From Neodontobutis hainanensis (Eukaryota; Chordata; Actinopteri; Gobiiformes; Odontobutidae): a DNA stretch of 64,000 nucleotides. The notes under the pieces are model-generated. The model was given only the letters and a program-made list of their open reading frames with translations. It made no database searches and was not told the origin of the DNA. Within the stretch, counting starts at the first letter, position 1; each line of letters begins with the position of its first letter. The DNA is taken from the NCBI GenBank assembly GCA_024349245.1, contig JALDNG010000398.1:62001-126000 (forward strand). Reading direction: 5' to 3'. Shown in pieces: positions 1 to 12,115 of the stretch. The position numbers and the translations under genes were made by a program.

Positions 1-1810
1 TCTTGAAATAAATTAAGATTATGTTCTTTATCTTCACAAATTATATAAATTTTTAAGAAAAAGAAGTTTTTTAATTAAAAAACATATCAGAAAGGAAAAA
101 TATATATTGTTATACCTTGGTATTAATTTCATTTGGTCATTTTCATAAAAATAATAAAAACGAATCTCCCATTTTTTCTTGAATAACTTTAAAATTTAAC
201 TTTAATTTTGTTTTTTAAAGCATGATAAAATAATTTGCTGTAAAATTAATAACTCAAATGTCACAATTATTTCAAACACGAGTTAAAAATTAATCTTATT
301 TATTTAAATCAAAATCATGAATGGATCTAAGATGTTAAAGTTTTTTTCAAACAATAAATTAGTAAAGAATTTATAAATGTAAAAATATATATACGATTTA
401 AAAAAAAGGGGATAACACCAGTTTAATATTTAATTATTTATCATGTTTGTTTGAACATTATAAAAGCATTTGTGTATGTTTTATTACAGAATGAAAAGCA
501 TTTCTTTAATTTTTGGCATGTTTTTATTTTGGAAAACTGTTACGCTTCTTTAATACCTTAATATATATTGAGTTAAATAATTAACCATAAAATGAGAATT
601 TCGTATTCCATCAATTCATAGAACCTTGTAGTGGCATACACACAGACATAATCAATCATATTAATCTCATCTGTTTTTTAAATTTATGCAAATTTTGGTT
701 CACAACCTTCTGAATGTATATGTATAATAAACTTAAATGCAAATTGAATTTCATAATATCCTATCATAATAATAAATTATTGTAAATAGTATTTAAAAAT
801 AAATTTGTATTCATTTCAAATTTCTTATTATAGATATCTGATAAATAAGCACAAAATAGTATTATGTAAACTTTAAATTTTTTTATAGGTTTGATGTAAT
901 ATTCGATGCATTAAATCTCTAATTTTAATGACTAAATATTATAAGTTAATATAATATGCAAGAAAATGAGTAAAATAATATTTTAATAATTTTAAATTAT
1001 TCTGTTTTAAGGCAAACAATGATTTATAAATGTATGATAAATAAAGTTAAATTTTATTTAAAAGTTAATAATATTTCATTATTACAAAATATATTGAGGG
1101 TTTGAAAAGAAGTATTATATAAATTAAAAATAATAATTTTAGATGTTGATATTGGTCGCATTATTAAAAATTTTTGAAGAAAATCAAAAATTTAGTGTGT
1201 AAGAATAATATTTTAAATTTATTAAATTATTTCTTATATTTTTGAAATACAGAATACAATATTATAACAAGTTCATCAAAATAAAACTCATAAAATGAAA
1301 AAAATAACTGAAAAAACTAAATATATTTTTGAAATATTTAAATGAAGACTTTAATGCACTCTTACCCTCTAATTTAAAATTTTGAAATTGTATTATAACA
1401 ATTTGAAGTATTTTAACACAACGATCTAATTTAAGATCATTTAAATTTAAACTATTTTCAACTAGTATGTTTAAATAAATATGAAAAAATCGATATTTAA
1501 TATACCTTTCTAGTAATTAATATTATTGAAATTAAATTTATGAAATCATACATTTATGCACTCCATAAACAATTGAATTTCAAAATAATTAGTTTTGATT
1601 TCTTTTATAATTACATCTGAAGCAGCGAATTATGATGCCAAGATATGTTTCAAAATTAACTCGGTTATATTTTTGTTTATTTTTATAACCTAGTATGCAA
1701 TGTATTATTCTATTGCCCTTTACTAACTAAAAACATTCTGAAAAATATGTATGAAACTTGTATTGCAAATGAGAGATCAAGATTCGTTAATTTTGACAAC
1801 TATAAGCTAA

Positions 1811-1945
1811 AATATAGTTTATATAAATGATTTAATCTTTCTCGATTCGAGCAAAGAGGCCCACCTTGATAGTTTAAAAGCACAATTATATCAAGAAAAA
1901 TTCAAATATTTGTCGAATTATTACTTATATATCAGGGTATATTAA
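1811..1945 (+). other. Weak coding-like fragment with an RT-like motif
   Basis: A 44-codon stop-to-stop frame covers a small patch with raised G+C. It reads VYINDLIFLDSSKEAHLDSL near its start. The spacing from the YxND to the HL pair equals that of the YxDD...HL segment of Ty3/gypsy reverse transcriptases, with Asn in place of the first Asp. No FGLxNAP-type motif is found at the expected distance upstream, so the match rests on one short segment. Frames of this length are common by chance here. It may be a relic of another gypsy copy or a coincidence. Confidence 0.15.
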
Positions 1946-3296
1946 TATCATGAATCAAAATCTAACCAATTATTATTTATCTAAATAACTGATAAGGATT
2001 AAAAAGTGAGTTGAATAAAAATAATTATTTATCATTTTATATATCTACATAAAAGACTTAAATTGTCACAATAATATCATTATGTGAATACCTATTTTAT
2101 AATACCACTGTTCTGCACCTACCATGAATCATGTTTAAAATTTTCACATATTACCTCTGCATATCAAAGAAAATCGAAATTATTAATTTGAAAAAAAAAT
2201 TTCTGTACAAATAATCCAAATATAAGTTGTAAATTATATAAGATACTACAAACTATGAGTTGTACTTAAAACAATTTATCTCATCAATATTTAAATTTTA
2301 TTGTAACTGTTCGTCATCAGCAGCGCTACAATTTTATTTTTATCAATAGGTAACATGTTCAGAATATATTTTAAAAATTTAAAAATTATCCTAACATTGT
2401 CTTTTAATTTGCATGCACGAAAGAAATTAATATTTAAACGTCTAAATAACGTTTGATTTTCGTATTATTTACCATGTTAATATCATGATGAAACAATAAA
2501 ATTTTTTGTATTTTCTTGATCGCTAGCTTAAAAATTTTATTAAATACTTTCTATCTTTCATTTTCTAAATTTTTGAATTCACTGATAAATGTTAATATCA
2601 AATAAATAACCAAATTTTTTAAATTATTTATCGATATAAAATTTATTTTTTAATATCCATCTCTTTATAAAAAATTAGACAATCATTGAGACCAAGGTGG
2701 AGTGTCGATTGAATTTTTGTATATATTTTATTTTTTAAAAGATGAAAGATAGATAATTCTTAATTGCTAAAAATGTTATAAATTTCAACTAAATGATGTT
2801 CAATATAAGCCTAAAAAATATTCTTTTGTTTATTTTTTGATTACCATTTCATAAAAAATTTAAACATAAATTTGATAAATCGAGATATCATTTTGTAAAA
2901 TAAAAATAAAACTCATTTAAAATATATTAAACAAATTAAATATGATTTCTGGTCATAGTATTTTTTAGTTGATTTATAACAATAGGTTTTAGGTAGATCT
3001 TTGAATTATCAGTATTTAATTAGTTATTTACCAAGAGAAATTTAATTATCAATGATTAACGCTTGAAGACTTTCCTTATTAATATTTTTTGATGTTTAAA
3101 AGTATCAGAGAAATATTGGTTTGCAGTGCACAATTAGATTTAACTACCATTTAGGTAATATCCTTCTCATATTTTAATATTATTTTTTATTATAGTTGCA
3201 TTTGTTTATTCAAAAATTATTGTTGGGAAAACTATAATGAATTACCTAGACAATATAGTTTAGTTTATCACTAAACATAAAAAAAAAATAATTTCC

Positions 3297-3453
3297 ATGA
3301 ATCGAGAGGATGAAAGCGAACTAATATGAGCATTTTAAACTTTACGGTGCCGTGGCAATCTATTCGAAAATTAATTGGCTAAATTTCATCACACAATACA
3401 ATCGCGTTTACTTAATTTATGCACAGAATAGAAAAGGCGTGGAATATCGATAA
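3297..3453 (+). pseudogene. Possible decayed coding fragment
   Basis: An ATG at 3297 opens a ten-codon frame (MNREDESELI) that ends at 3329. An overlapping frame in another phase is open at 3325-3450 and stops at 3451-3453. The second frame encodes 42 residues, including YGAVAIYSKINWLNF and YAQNRKGVEYR, in a patch of about 36 percent G+C against roughly 20 percent around it. The two frames could be one coding region split by a frameshift. I recognise no family. The G+C patch is the main argument; the frame length alone is not significant. Confidence 0.2.
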
Positions 3454-6400
3454 ACACATAATAATTTTCCAGACCTAAACATAAAATATTTTCTGAATTA
3501 TTATAGGCGAAGTATTAATTATTTTTGATAAAACCAGAGCTTAAAATGAATAAAATCACTCTTAAGCATAGATATAAAATGAATCTTTTCTAAAATGATT
3601 CATATATATTTTAATAATGATCTAAAAGAATCAAAATCAAAAATGGAAATAAGAAAATTTTTCAAATAAGAATAAAATCATATAGGCTTAAATTTATTGA
3701 GTGAAGTTAGTTTTTAATCGTGTAAAAACAAAAGACATGAAGAGCATAATGGTGAAGGGATCTATTGAAAACAAAAATACTGTTAAAGAATTTTCGTATG
3801 ATACCTTAAAAATTTGTTTTCATATAATCTACAGAGATAATAATTTAATTAAACTTTAATTTACAAAGAATACCAAATATATTATGATGATAGATGAGTC
3901 GTGTTTTAAATTTAAAAAATAAAAATAATGATTTTATTTTATGTTATATTTGACATATTATTGAAGTATATTATTTTGATTATTTAAGTGAATCTATGTT
4001 TGTATAAATTTCTTTGTTAATCTCAGTTTCAAGGTTGTATTTTTCATCAAATAACTATGAAAAACTTTTTATTTGATTTATATTTCCTTTATATATTTAA
4101 ATAAATTAAAAATGGGGTAGTTTAATAAAACTATCATAAATGAATTCTAATAACTATTATTTTGATGGTAAAAGTTAATATTCTTCTTATTTATTTTGAA
4201 AATAATGTTATTGTTGTTATAATACATAATCTTTTTACGAAATTCATGTATGATTAAGAATAATCGTTTCGAATCATGGAAAATTGGGAATTTGTCTGAT
4301 ATTTTAGTGAATGTTTTGATGTTATCTTTTTAGATAGCATAAATCGAATGTGGTTCCTCAAATATTTTTTTAGAAAGCCAGACATAGTTATATTTCCATT
4401 TTTATGCCCATGACAGAAATTTCTTTGAAAAACTCACTGAATTCATATACAAATGTCACAAATATTTCAATTCATTTTATAATTTCTTTTAAATCAACGT
4501 CCAAAATAACATGTAATGAATAATGACTATGTATTAATCTTACGTGATGATGAAATTGAACATTAACAATTAATCTTAACATACTTAACCTAATCATCGC
4601 TTAAATGAATACCTTTACTGTATCTGTAACTAGAGCTTTGTGTCAATATGGTTGGATATGTGACTTAAACTATATAGAGATGGGTATTTTAATTTTTGAT
4701 ATTAGTTTAGGTAGATCCTTCAAAGGTTAAATAATGTCAAAACTCAATATAAATGATAAATTTTTGATTAAGTTTTATACAAGGAAAAAATTATTGAAAA
4801 GTATTCAAGTTTTTTTCGTCAAGATTCGAATCTTTTTGTAAAGCAACATTCGGAAATTTAAAAACTCTTAAATTTTTAAAAATATTTCATGTTATGATTA
4901 AAAATGCAAACGAAATAAGTTTAATAGATTTCAGTGATAAATCATCTAAATTAAAAATTTGTTTATCTGAAATAATTTAAAACTGATCTTTCATAATATT
5001 AGCAAGAAATATGCGCTCTTATAAACCTGGGCAAGTTCTTAATTTTATAAATTGTAACAACATTTTCTTAAGATGATTTTTAATAGTTGATCATTTATCC
5101 CAAAGTTTATTTTTATCGAAGATGACAGTTGTTTATAAAAATAAGAATTTTCAATACTATACAATAATTTGATTAATTTGGATGGCAGTAAATTGTAGAT
5201 GGAGTAGACTTTGAGTTTATCAACAAAGATGTAAAATTTGATAATTTTTTTCAATTAATTGAAAAATTTTAAATAGTTTTTAAGTGAATAAAATTTCAAA
5301 GCTCTCTTGTGGTAACTTCATAAAATTCAAAAGTTTTATTCTGTTTTACTACTTTATATTTTTTATGTCAAATTTTAATTATCTTTCTAAAGACATAGAA
5401 AACACAATCATTTGGGAAATTATATAAAATTAAACAAAATCAAATTTTTCAATTATCTTTTTATTTAAAATATATTGAGAGTTTGATAAATCATATTACT
5501 TTGATAAAAGGAAATATAAAATAAAAAAATCAAAAATTATTTAAACAAACGACATTTAAAATGTTGAATAGACAATGTGACATATAAATTAAGGGGAATA
5601 CGTTGAAGTTAGATTATCTTTAGTAAATATTATATTCATTGAAAAAAATTTTCACAAAGCGTTTTCATGCTGACAATCTCATTACAAAATCAAATTGAAT
5701 GTATTGATATATTGTTACAGATAAAAACTAATTTTTATTGAGTTATTTTGATTCCTTTGTTATATACATGCAGAAATACACTATGAAAATGATGTGGAAA
5801 CAAATATTTTTAATTATTATACGTAGAGAGAATATTTCTTTAACCAGTGGCTATTTTTGAGTCGCGATATATATTGTTTTTGAACTTTTTTGTTTTATAT
5901 TGATAATTACATAATTTTAAAAATACCAATAATACGAGCATAAATTACCTCTTTATTATAATGGTATTTGTATCAAAGAAGCAAAGTTTAACCAGCAAAA
6001 TTTATTGACTATGAAGATTTTATTCACAAAAATAGAATTAAAATTAAAAAAATTTATTTGACATCTCAGTTAACATTTAAAAAAATTAATCTTAAATTTG
6101 TCAATTTAGATTTAATATAAATAATGAAATTAAAAATTTTTTTCATAAGATAATATTTATGATTATATATAACAAAATAGATATATTGCTTCATGTTTTA
6201 TGATTATAATTTTTTATAGAAAATAAAAACTACGTTTATAAAAATCGTTCATAAAAATTTAGAAAATATTATTTATTTTGTTTCAAAATAATCTAACAGT
6301 TATTTAAAACGTTAACCAATAAAATATTTTAACAAGAAAACAAAAAATCCATTTAAATAAATTTTATGATTGTATTTTTGAAATATAAAAAATTAATAAT

Positions 6401-9400
6401 CCTGAGACATGAAGTAAGACAAATAATTTAAATCATTTTATTTTTTTAAAGAATTTAATAATTTAAAGTGTTAATATAAGGATATAATTATTGAATGATT
6501 TTTTCCTACACAGTGTTTTTAATGGTTTTATCCCATTATTTCTTTGAAATAGTTATACTTTCAAATTATTTTATTCTTATCCTTGAAATATACACTATAT
6601 TTACTTGAAAAAAATTTTCTTTTGAAAATTTTTTTTCTTCGAGTGTTTTACAAAATATCTGTATCAGTATATACGGTGATTTATCAACAAAAACCATATG
6701 AACCATAATAAGAAATGGCAAAAATTATTTTAAACATCGTTTATAAATTGTAAAAAGTTTAGGAAATGCGAAATGTGTCTCATCTCAGAGGTAAGTGGGA
6801 ATCTAAGCAATATTTTAATGAAAGATGTTAAATCAAAGTTATTATATGGATAATATGAATAATTAAATGAGTATTTTTGTCAATATCTTCTGTATTAAAC
6901 TTTAAACATTAATTTGATATTTATTGAATTTTATACTTTTCAATTGAAAATAATCGATCGATATATGAACGAAACGATTTTATATATATTTAAAATTAAT
7001 TTATCTTTATATTATTAAAATTTTCTTATATTTGATTCTTGTTTTTACATAAGTAACAAAATAAGGTTTTAAATTTATAGTCGATATATTTTCAAAAGTT
7101 TCAAGAATCCAATTATTTCGAGATAAGTTTCGTTATTTTATCATCAATATATGAGCAAACAAATATATTATTCACACAAGTAAACCTAATCCATGGTATA
7201 AAATAATAATTTTTCAATCAACAGAGAATTCTGATGATATATTGTAATATTCCAAAGATTTTTATTTTATGATATCTATTTTAAAACATAAAAGAATAAA
7301 AATATCATAAAAGACAGTTTTAGATTTATTTTTTAAAGTATATGATATTTTTTGTTCATATTAAGCAACAAATACGATTTATTTGATCTCAAATAATTTT
7401 TCTCACTAATTAATTTTAAATTTTATATTTTCACAAAAATGCTTGTTTCATTTTACCTGTTTTAGTTTTTTCACATAATTAACAGATTTTGACAATAAAT
7501 TGAAAAAGTACCAGATTATATCTATATCTGTGCTGCAAAACATTCAGTTAAGATTTAAATTTTTCGGATACGTGTGATATGAAAACATCTTGGTATATGC
7601 CCTATTATTCTCAATTTAGCAAGTTACTTAAATGATTTTTTATGCTTAATGAGTAATTGTAATACAAATTACACGTGAGTATTGCGATAAATACTTGTGT
7701 AAAAAATTAGATTTTATATAAACTATAAATAAAGTTAGAACACTTTAAAAATTACTTAAAAAGTAATTATAGTTTTTATTTTTGTAAATAGATAGCTTAA
7801 AGTATTATAAAAATAATTAAATTATCATAAAATAGCCTATTTGTAAAAGAAATTCAGCTTGTATTTTAGCATACATTGAATTATCAAAAAACATTTAATA
7901 TTATTCTTTAATTCAAAAAATAGATGAAATTTGTAAATTAGTTAATAATTAGAAATTAGAAATGTGGTTCAAGAAGATAATAGCGCTCTATACTTAAAAA
8001 TGAGCTAAAGCCAAAGATCAAATAATTTTTTTACTGTGAATAAAAAAATCAAATATTTCTGTTAATTAAATCTCAATTTTTACATGATTATTTAAATTTA
8101 TTCCCTTACATTGTACATTTTATTATTTTTAGATAATATTTAATAAAATAAAAAAATTTATATTTATGATTTACTAATTAATTGATTAATATTTTAATTA
8201 AAATATAATTTTATATTAATTCTTATGAAATAAAATATGAAAATAATATTTTCCTTTTTAAAAGAGACTTTCAGAATTATTCAACATTAATCCTGAAATT
8301 TGATAAACAATAAAAAAATATATCTGATCATAAAAAATTTATAATGATATAAGAATACTTAAAAAAGAAAATATAAACAGATATTTTAACATCGATTTCA
8401 ACGTTCCTAGGCTTCACATATATTTTTGATAATTTATTAATATGATTAATTGGCGTTTAGGCTAAATAAGGGTATTTTATTATGAATTTTGGTGAATTCG
8501 TGCAAAAACTGGCACACCCTAATATTTTTTGTAAAATACTCGCGAATGACATTTGAAGTTTTATTGCTTATTCGAAGACATAAAGATGAAAATCAAATGT
8601 TAGGCTTATGATACTATAAGAGGAGAGGTAATTATAAATTTTATAACTCTTTATAAATGTGATTAATGGAAACAGATTGATGATTTATTTTTATCCACAC
8701 GAAAAGAAGATAATTTGTTTGAAATTTTACAGAGTATGTCATCTTATTTTATTCCGTCAGAAATCATTTGTTATAAAGTGTTGAACATTCTATGTTTAGA
8801 TAGAGAATTATAAATTTATTTCGAAAGTCAAAACTATATTTGTATTCAAAATAAATACTTATGCATGAATTATATTATTATGAAAACTGATTTGGACGTG
8901 CCATAAATAATCTTTTTATATATTTATTGAATATTAACTCTCTAAGATATATCTAAATAATTTCCCTTCTAGTGAGCCTCGAAAAATAATCTTATTCTCT
9001 TGTTATCGATTTGGTGGTTTGAAGAAAATTATTTCGATGACATTCATTTTAAAATATAAGTGAAAATTGAATTTATGGAATATTTCCTGTTTTGAAATTA
9101 AAGGTATAAAAATGATTTTAGTGATAAAAATATTCACAAGATGTCATCAACTCTGTATGGGTAAATAAATAAAATTACACACTTAAATTCAGTTAGATAA
9201 ATACATTTCTGAAAATCTTTTATTATTTATATGAACGAAATTTTTTCACATTATTGGATTAATGAGTTAGCTGTATCAAATACTTTGCCATCTTCTTGAC
9301 AAATACTGTCTTCTTTAGAAGAAAACTTACAAATTTAATAAATTATGAGATAAAAAATTTGTTGTGATATTTGCGAAAATCCTGAGGTTCAAATCGAAGA

Positions 9401-10253
9401 CATGCCGTATTTTGATAAACATTAATTTCAAGAATAAAATATTCATTTTGAAAACGTATACTAACTATATTTGTGAATTTTATAATATATTATTTTGAAA
9501 ATTCTGTTTTTAACAATTATAAACATTTTTATTTTTTCAATAAACTTTTTAATATCAATTAAAATTTTAACAATGAATATTGAGCTTTAGTTTAGTAATA
9601 TATTCAGGTTAAGTACTTAAACATGAAATTGATTATAAAATATTTGTCAAAATATAAAGATTATATTTTAAAATAATAAATATTAAATTTGTTTACTACT
9701 TCTCATACAGAGCCAAACGACTAAAATACATTTATTTTTTCTAATGTTTTTGAAATCGTTCAATAAATTTATATTTCTCCTCATCGGTGTATTAGAATTG
9801 TAAATTTGAGTTAGAAATGAGATTGCCATATTAATTCAAATATATATTCGTAGAATAATCTATGATATAATTATGAATAAAAGTATCTGAACTTTAAAAA
9901 TAAGCTCATTCAGGTATATCTATCATTCAAAATTAAAAATTTAACGGCGAGTGAGAATATGAAGTAACGTATAAAAATTTTTGAACTCAAGAAAAAATAT
10001 TTGTTGCAATTTATGTTTTCACAGTTTATGTTTTATAAACAAGACCATATATATTTAGAATAATTATTGAAAAGTCATAAACAAATTAAAAAACTATTTA
10101 TGTGCTTGTTATTTGGATATTTATGTTTAAATATAAATTTAAAAAAATAAATTCGAGATAAAAACATGAGAATAAACCCGAAATTTACATGACTTTATGT
10201 ATAAAAAGAAACTTTCAAAATAATGCAATCGCATAACTATTTTAAAATATATA

Positions 10254-10309
10254 TCAGTCAGCGTGCCATTGTCCACGACTATGGGGTGGGAGGAGGAGGG
10301 CTGTTGAAT
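10254..10309 (-). CDS. Candidate terminal exon in a G+C island
   Basis: On the minus strand a good 3' splice site (TTGTTTCAG) ends at 10310 and a sharply G+C-rich segment follows, about 58 percent over 50 bases. In one phase the segment reads STALLLPPHSRGQWHAD and stops with TGA at 10254-10256, where the composition drops back to AT-rich. In another phase the same bases read IQQPSSSHPIVVDNGTLTD and stay open for about 40 further codons into AT-rich sequence. A further G+C-rich patch at about 10380-10480 may hold more exonic sequence, including a donor-like GTGAGC. I recognise no protein family. The island is clear; the exon call is an inference. Confidence 0.3.
10283..10300 (+). other. G-tract with quadruplex potential
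   Basis: The plus strand reads GGGGTGGGAGGAGGAGGG. It is the only comparable G-rich run I see in the window. It has three runs of three or more G plus two GG pairs, so a two-tetrad quadruplex is possible and a three-tetrad one is not fully formed. The complementary strand is a C/T tract inside the candidate exon, where it would encode Pro, Ser or Leu repeats depending on phase. Confidence 0.5.
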
Positions 10310-11513
10310 CTGAAACAATGGAGATTTTATTTATAATTATTTTGTTGAGTTTAGTAATTTTTATGGACAAATATCGAATAATGGCAATCGCGGATGGTAG
10401 ACCAGATAAAATTGGTTAAAAATACTTAATCACGAATCACGTGCTCACTGCTTCTATCCCGTAGCGGGGCATCAGTAAAATCATATATAATTCTGTGACT
10501 TTCATTCACAAGAATTTAGTATTGGAGTTAGTCAATTCCCAATGGTGAGGAAATCATCATGAAATGGTTTATATGGATGAATCATGATCTTCACATCAAA
10601 CTCGTAAACTATTTTTTATTATTAAAAGAACTGAGAAGCTAAGAGACATACGATGTTAGTTTTCAAAGATAAAAATGAAAATTGAACTTAAACATTGCAA
10701 AAAAACACGATTATTTACACACCGCCATGATAAATATAATATAATTCTGTTAATAATAGAGTATTTTTTTATATAAAAAGATTTTAAAAAGATACAAATA
10801 CTTACAAATATACTAAAGAACTAATAACAAGTAGTAGGTGCAAGAAAAAACTCAAGATCACTCGTAACGTTTAGTGGATATTTAATATATGATATAAAAA
10901 ATATATCTTAAATCTAAATATTTATACAATTAAAAAAAATAAATGTGCGTGCGTATAAATTTCATATTCTTAAAAAATACATTCTAAGAATTTTAACACG
11001 GCGATCACAAATAAACTTTTTTAAGAACGTTGTATTTACGATTGTAAAATATAAATATTTATTTGAATTAACAAATGATACTATGAAGTCTAAATTATTA
11101 TTTTATTTTTCTTCGCTATTATCCATCATCTAACGATTGAGATGTAAAGTCGAATTTATCTGATAGATCACCAGATCTTTAAAGAATAAAATTAGGAATT
11201 ATAAGTAAAAGAGAAGTTAAAGTAAATATTTTAGTTACATCAAAGGATTTAATTAAATGTCTTTTATCTCATTAATACATAAATTATAACTTATTTAAAA
11301 AACAAAATATTTTTTATTTTACAGTGAGTCAAATATACCAGAAAATTTATGTATATCGTAGATATTAATAACTTTGTAGAGTTAAAGGAGTTTAAGTGCC
11401 GTTACACATGACAAAAAATTTTCATATTCATGTATATTCTCACATTGGTATAATTACATTAATTGATTTAAATTAAGTAAAATAAAAATGATTCGTTGAT
11501 TTTTTGTCTTAAA

Positions 11514-11522
11514 GTATATAAA
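11514..11522 (+). promoter_or_regulatory. Candidate TATA box
   Basis: GTATATAAA lies 58-66 bases upstream of the ATG at 11580, at the left edge of the T/G-skewed block. About 25-30 bases downstream is TTATTCGTAAT, a plausible start region. TATA-like strings are frequent in AT-rich DNA, so position is the only real support. Confidence 0.2.
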
Positions 11523-11579
11523 CATCGTGATTATTCGTAATAATCTAATTGTTTAGGTTGTTGAAAGAGGTAAATCAAA

Positions 11580-11672
11580 ATGATTTTAATTTATAACATT
11601 TTTTTCATACTTTCAATTTTGCTTGTTCTTTTCACGGCATCAACTATATTTTGGTGGAGCTTTTATCATTAA
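11580..11672 (+). CDS. Small hydrophobic ORF, possible first exon
   Basis: An ATG-started frame of 30 codons encodes an almost wholly hydrophobic peptide ending in FWWSFYH and resembling a signal peptide or single membrane segment. It follows the candidate TATA box. It could be a first exon carrying a signal sequence, with a donor near TTTTG/GTGGAG at about 11650, or a chance frame. No downstream exon can be joined to it with confidence. Confidence 0.17.
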   Translation: MILIYNIFFILSILLVLFTASTIFWWSFYH

Positions 11673-11902
11673 CCCTCAATTTATTTCAACCTTATTCTGA
11701 TATTTCTGATGTCTTTTTAATCAATTGAATTTCATTCGTTGTTTTTAATAGTTTAAATTTTTTATTATTTAATTTTTTTCTCGATCCCAAGATTCATGTC
11801 AAGCCTTCAATATATAGTTATGATATCTTAAATTTATCTTTCAATTCCCTATTAAACCAAAGTTATTCGTTTTTCTGAAAATTATAAACTAAATTTGGTG
11901 TA

Positions 11903-12115
11903 TTAAATCTGAATTTTGATTTTAACCATTCTGCTTAACATGCTTAACTCGATATCAGTTCTTTCAGTAAGATTATTTTGTTCATCTGCGACTTTATCAA
12001 TACGATTTTGTGTTTTAAATATTTTTGGTAATTTTACTTTTTGATATATTGGTAGTGATATGTCAAATTGAACTATCTTTTTAATTGTGTAAATGTATAT
12101 GTCATTTACGTATAC
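11903..12115 (-). pseudogene. Coding-like minus-strand frame, unidentified
   Basis: A 70-codon frame runs between stop codons without an ATG at its start. Its second half is unlike AT-biased noise and is rich in charged and polar residues (KTQNRIDKVADEQNNLTERT, then DIELSMLSRM). The pattern of spaced Leu, Ile and Asn could form a coiled coil. No family is recognised. It lies near the left end of the skewed block, where the 3' end of a minus-strand element would be. Confidence 0.22.

Larger units (their letters stand above)
1..10250. other. AT-rich stretch without a supported gene
   Basis: I see no long open frame, RNA gene, array or intact mobile element here. The sequence is dominated by short A and T runs. 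Small patches with more G and C stand out around 1840-1880 and 3300-3460. They contain the weak coding-like fragments listed separately. The 69-codon frame on the minus strand at 5045-5254 starts on TTG, has a composition driven by A+T and is not called. Confidence 0.5.

Noticed and set aside
4605..4730. 41-codon ATG frame whose start, FTVSVTRALC, resembles the gypsy RNase H segment FTVVTDHRALC.
   Set aside because: One short partial match with a gap in the key TDH, no neighbouring RT or integrase, and frames of this length are common by chance.
9380..9400. GAGGTTCAAATCGAAG, resembling a tRNA T-arm or B box.
   Set aside because: No acceptor stem, anticodon arm or A box can be placed around it.
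10363..10659. Plus-strand frame with VYMDES, similar to the DDE motif of some transposases.
   Set aside because: Four stops in 98 codons is close to chance, the rest of the frame does not resemble a transposase, and the opposite strand has a better exon model.
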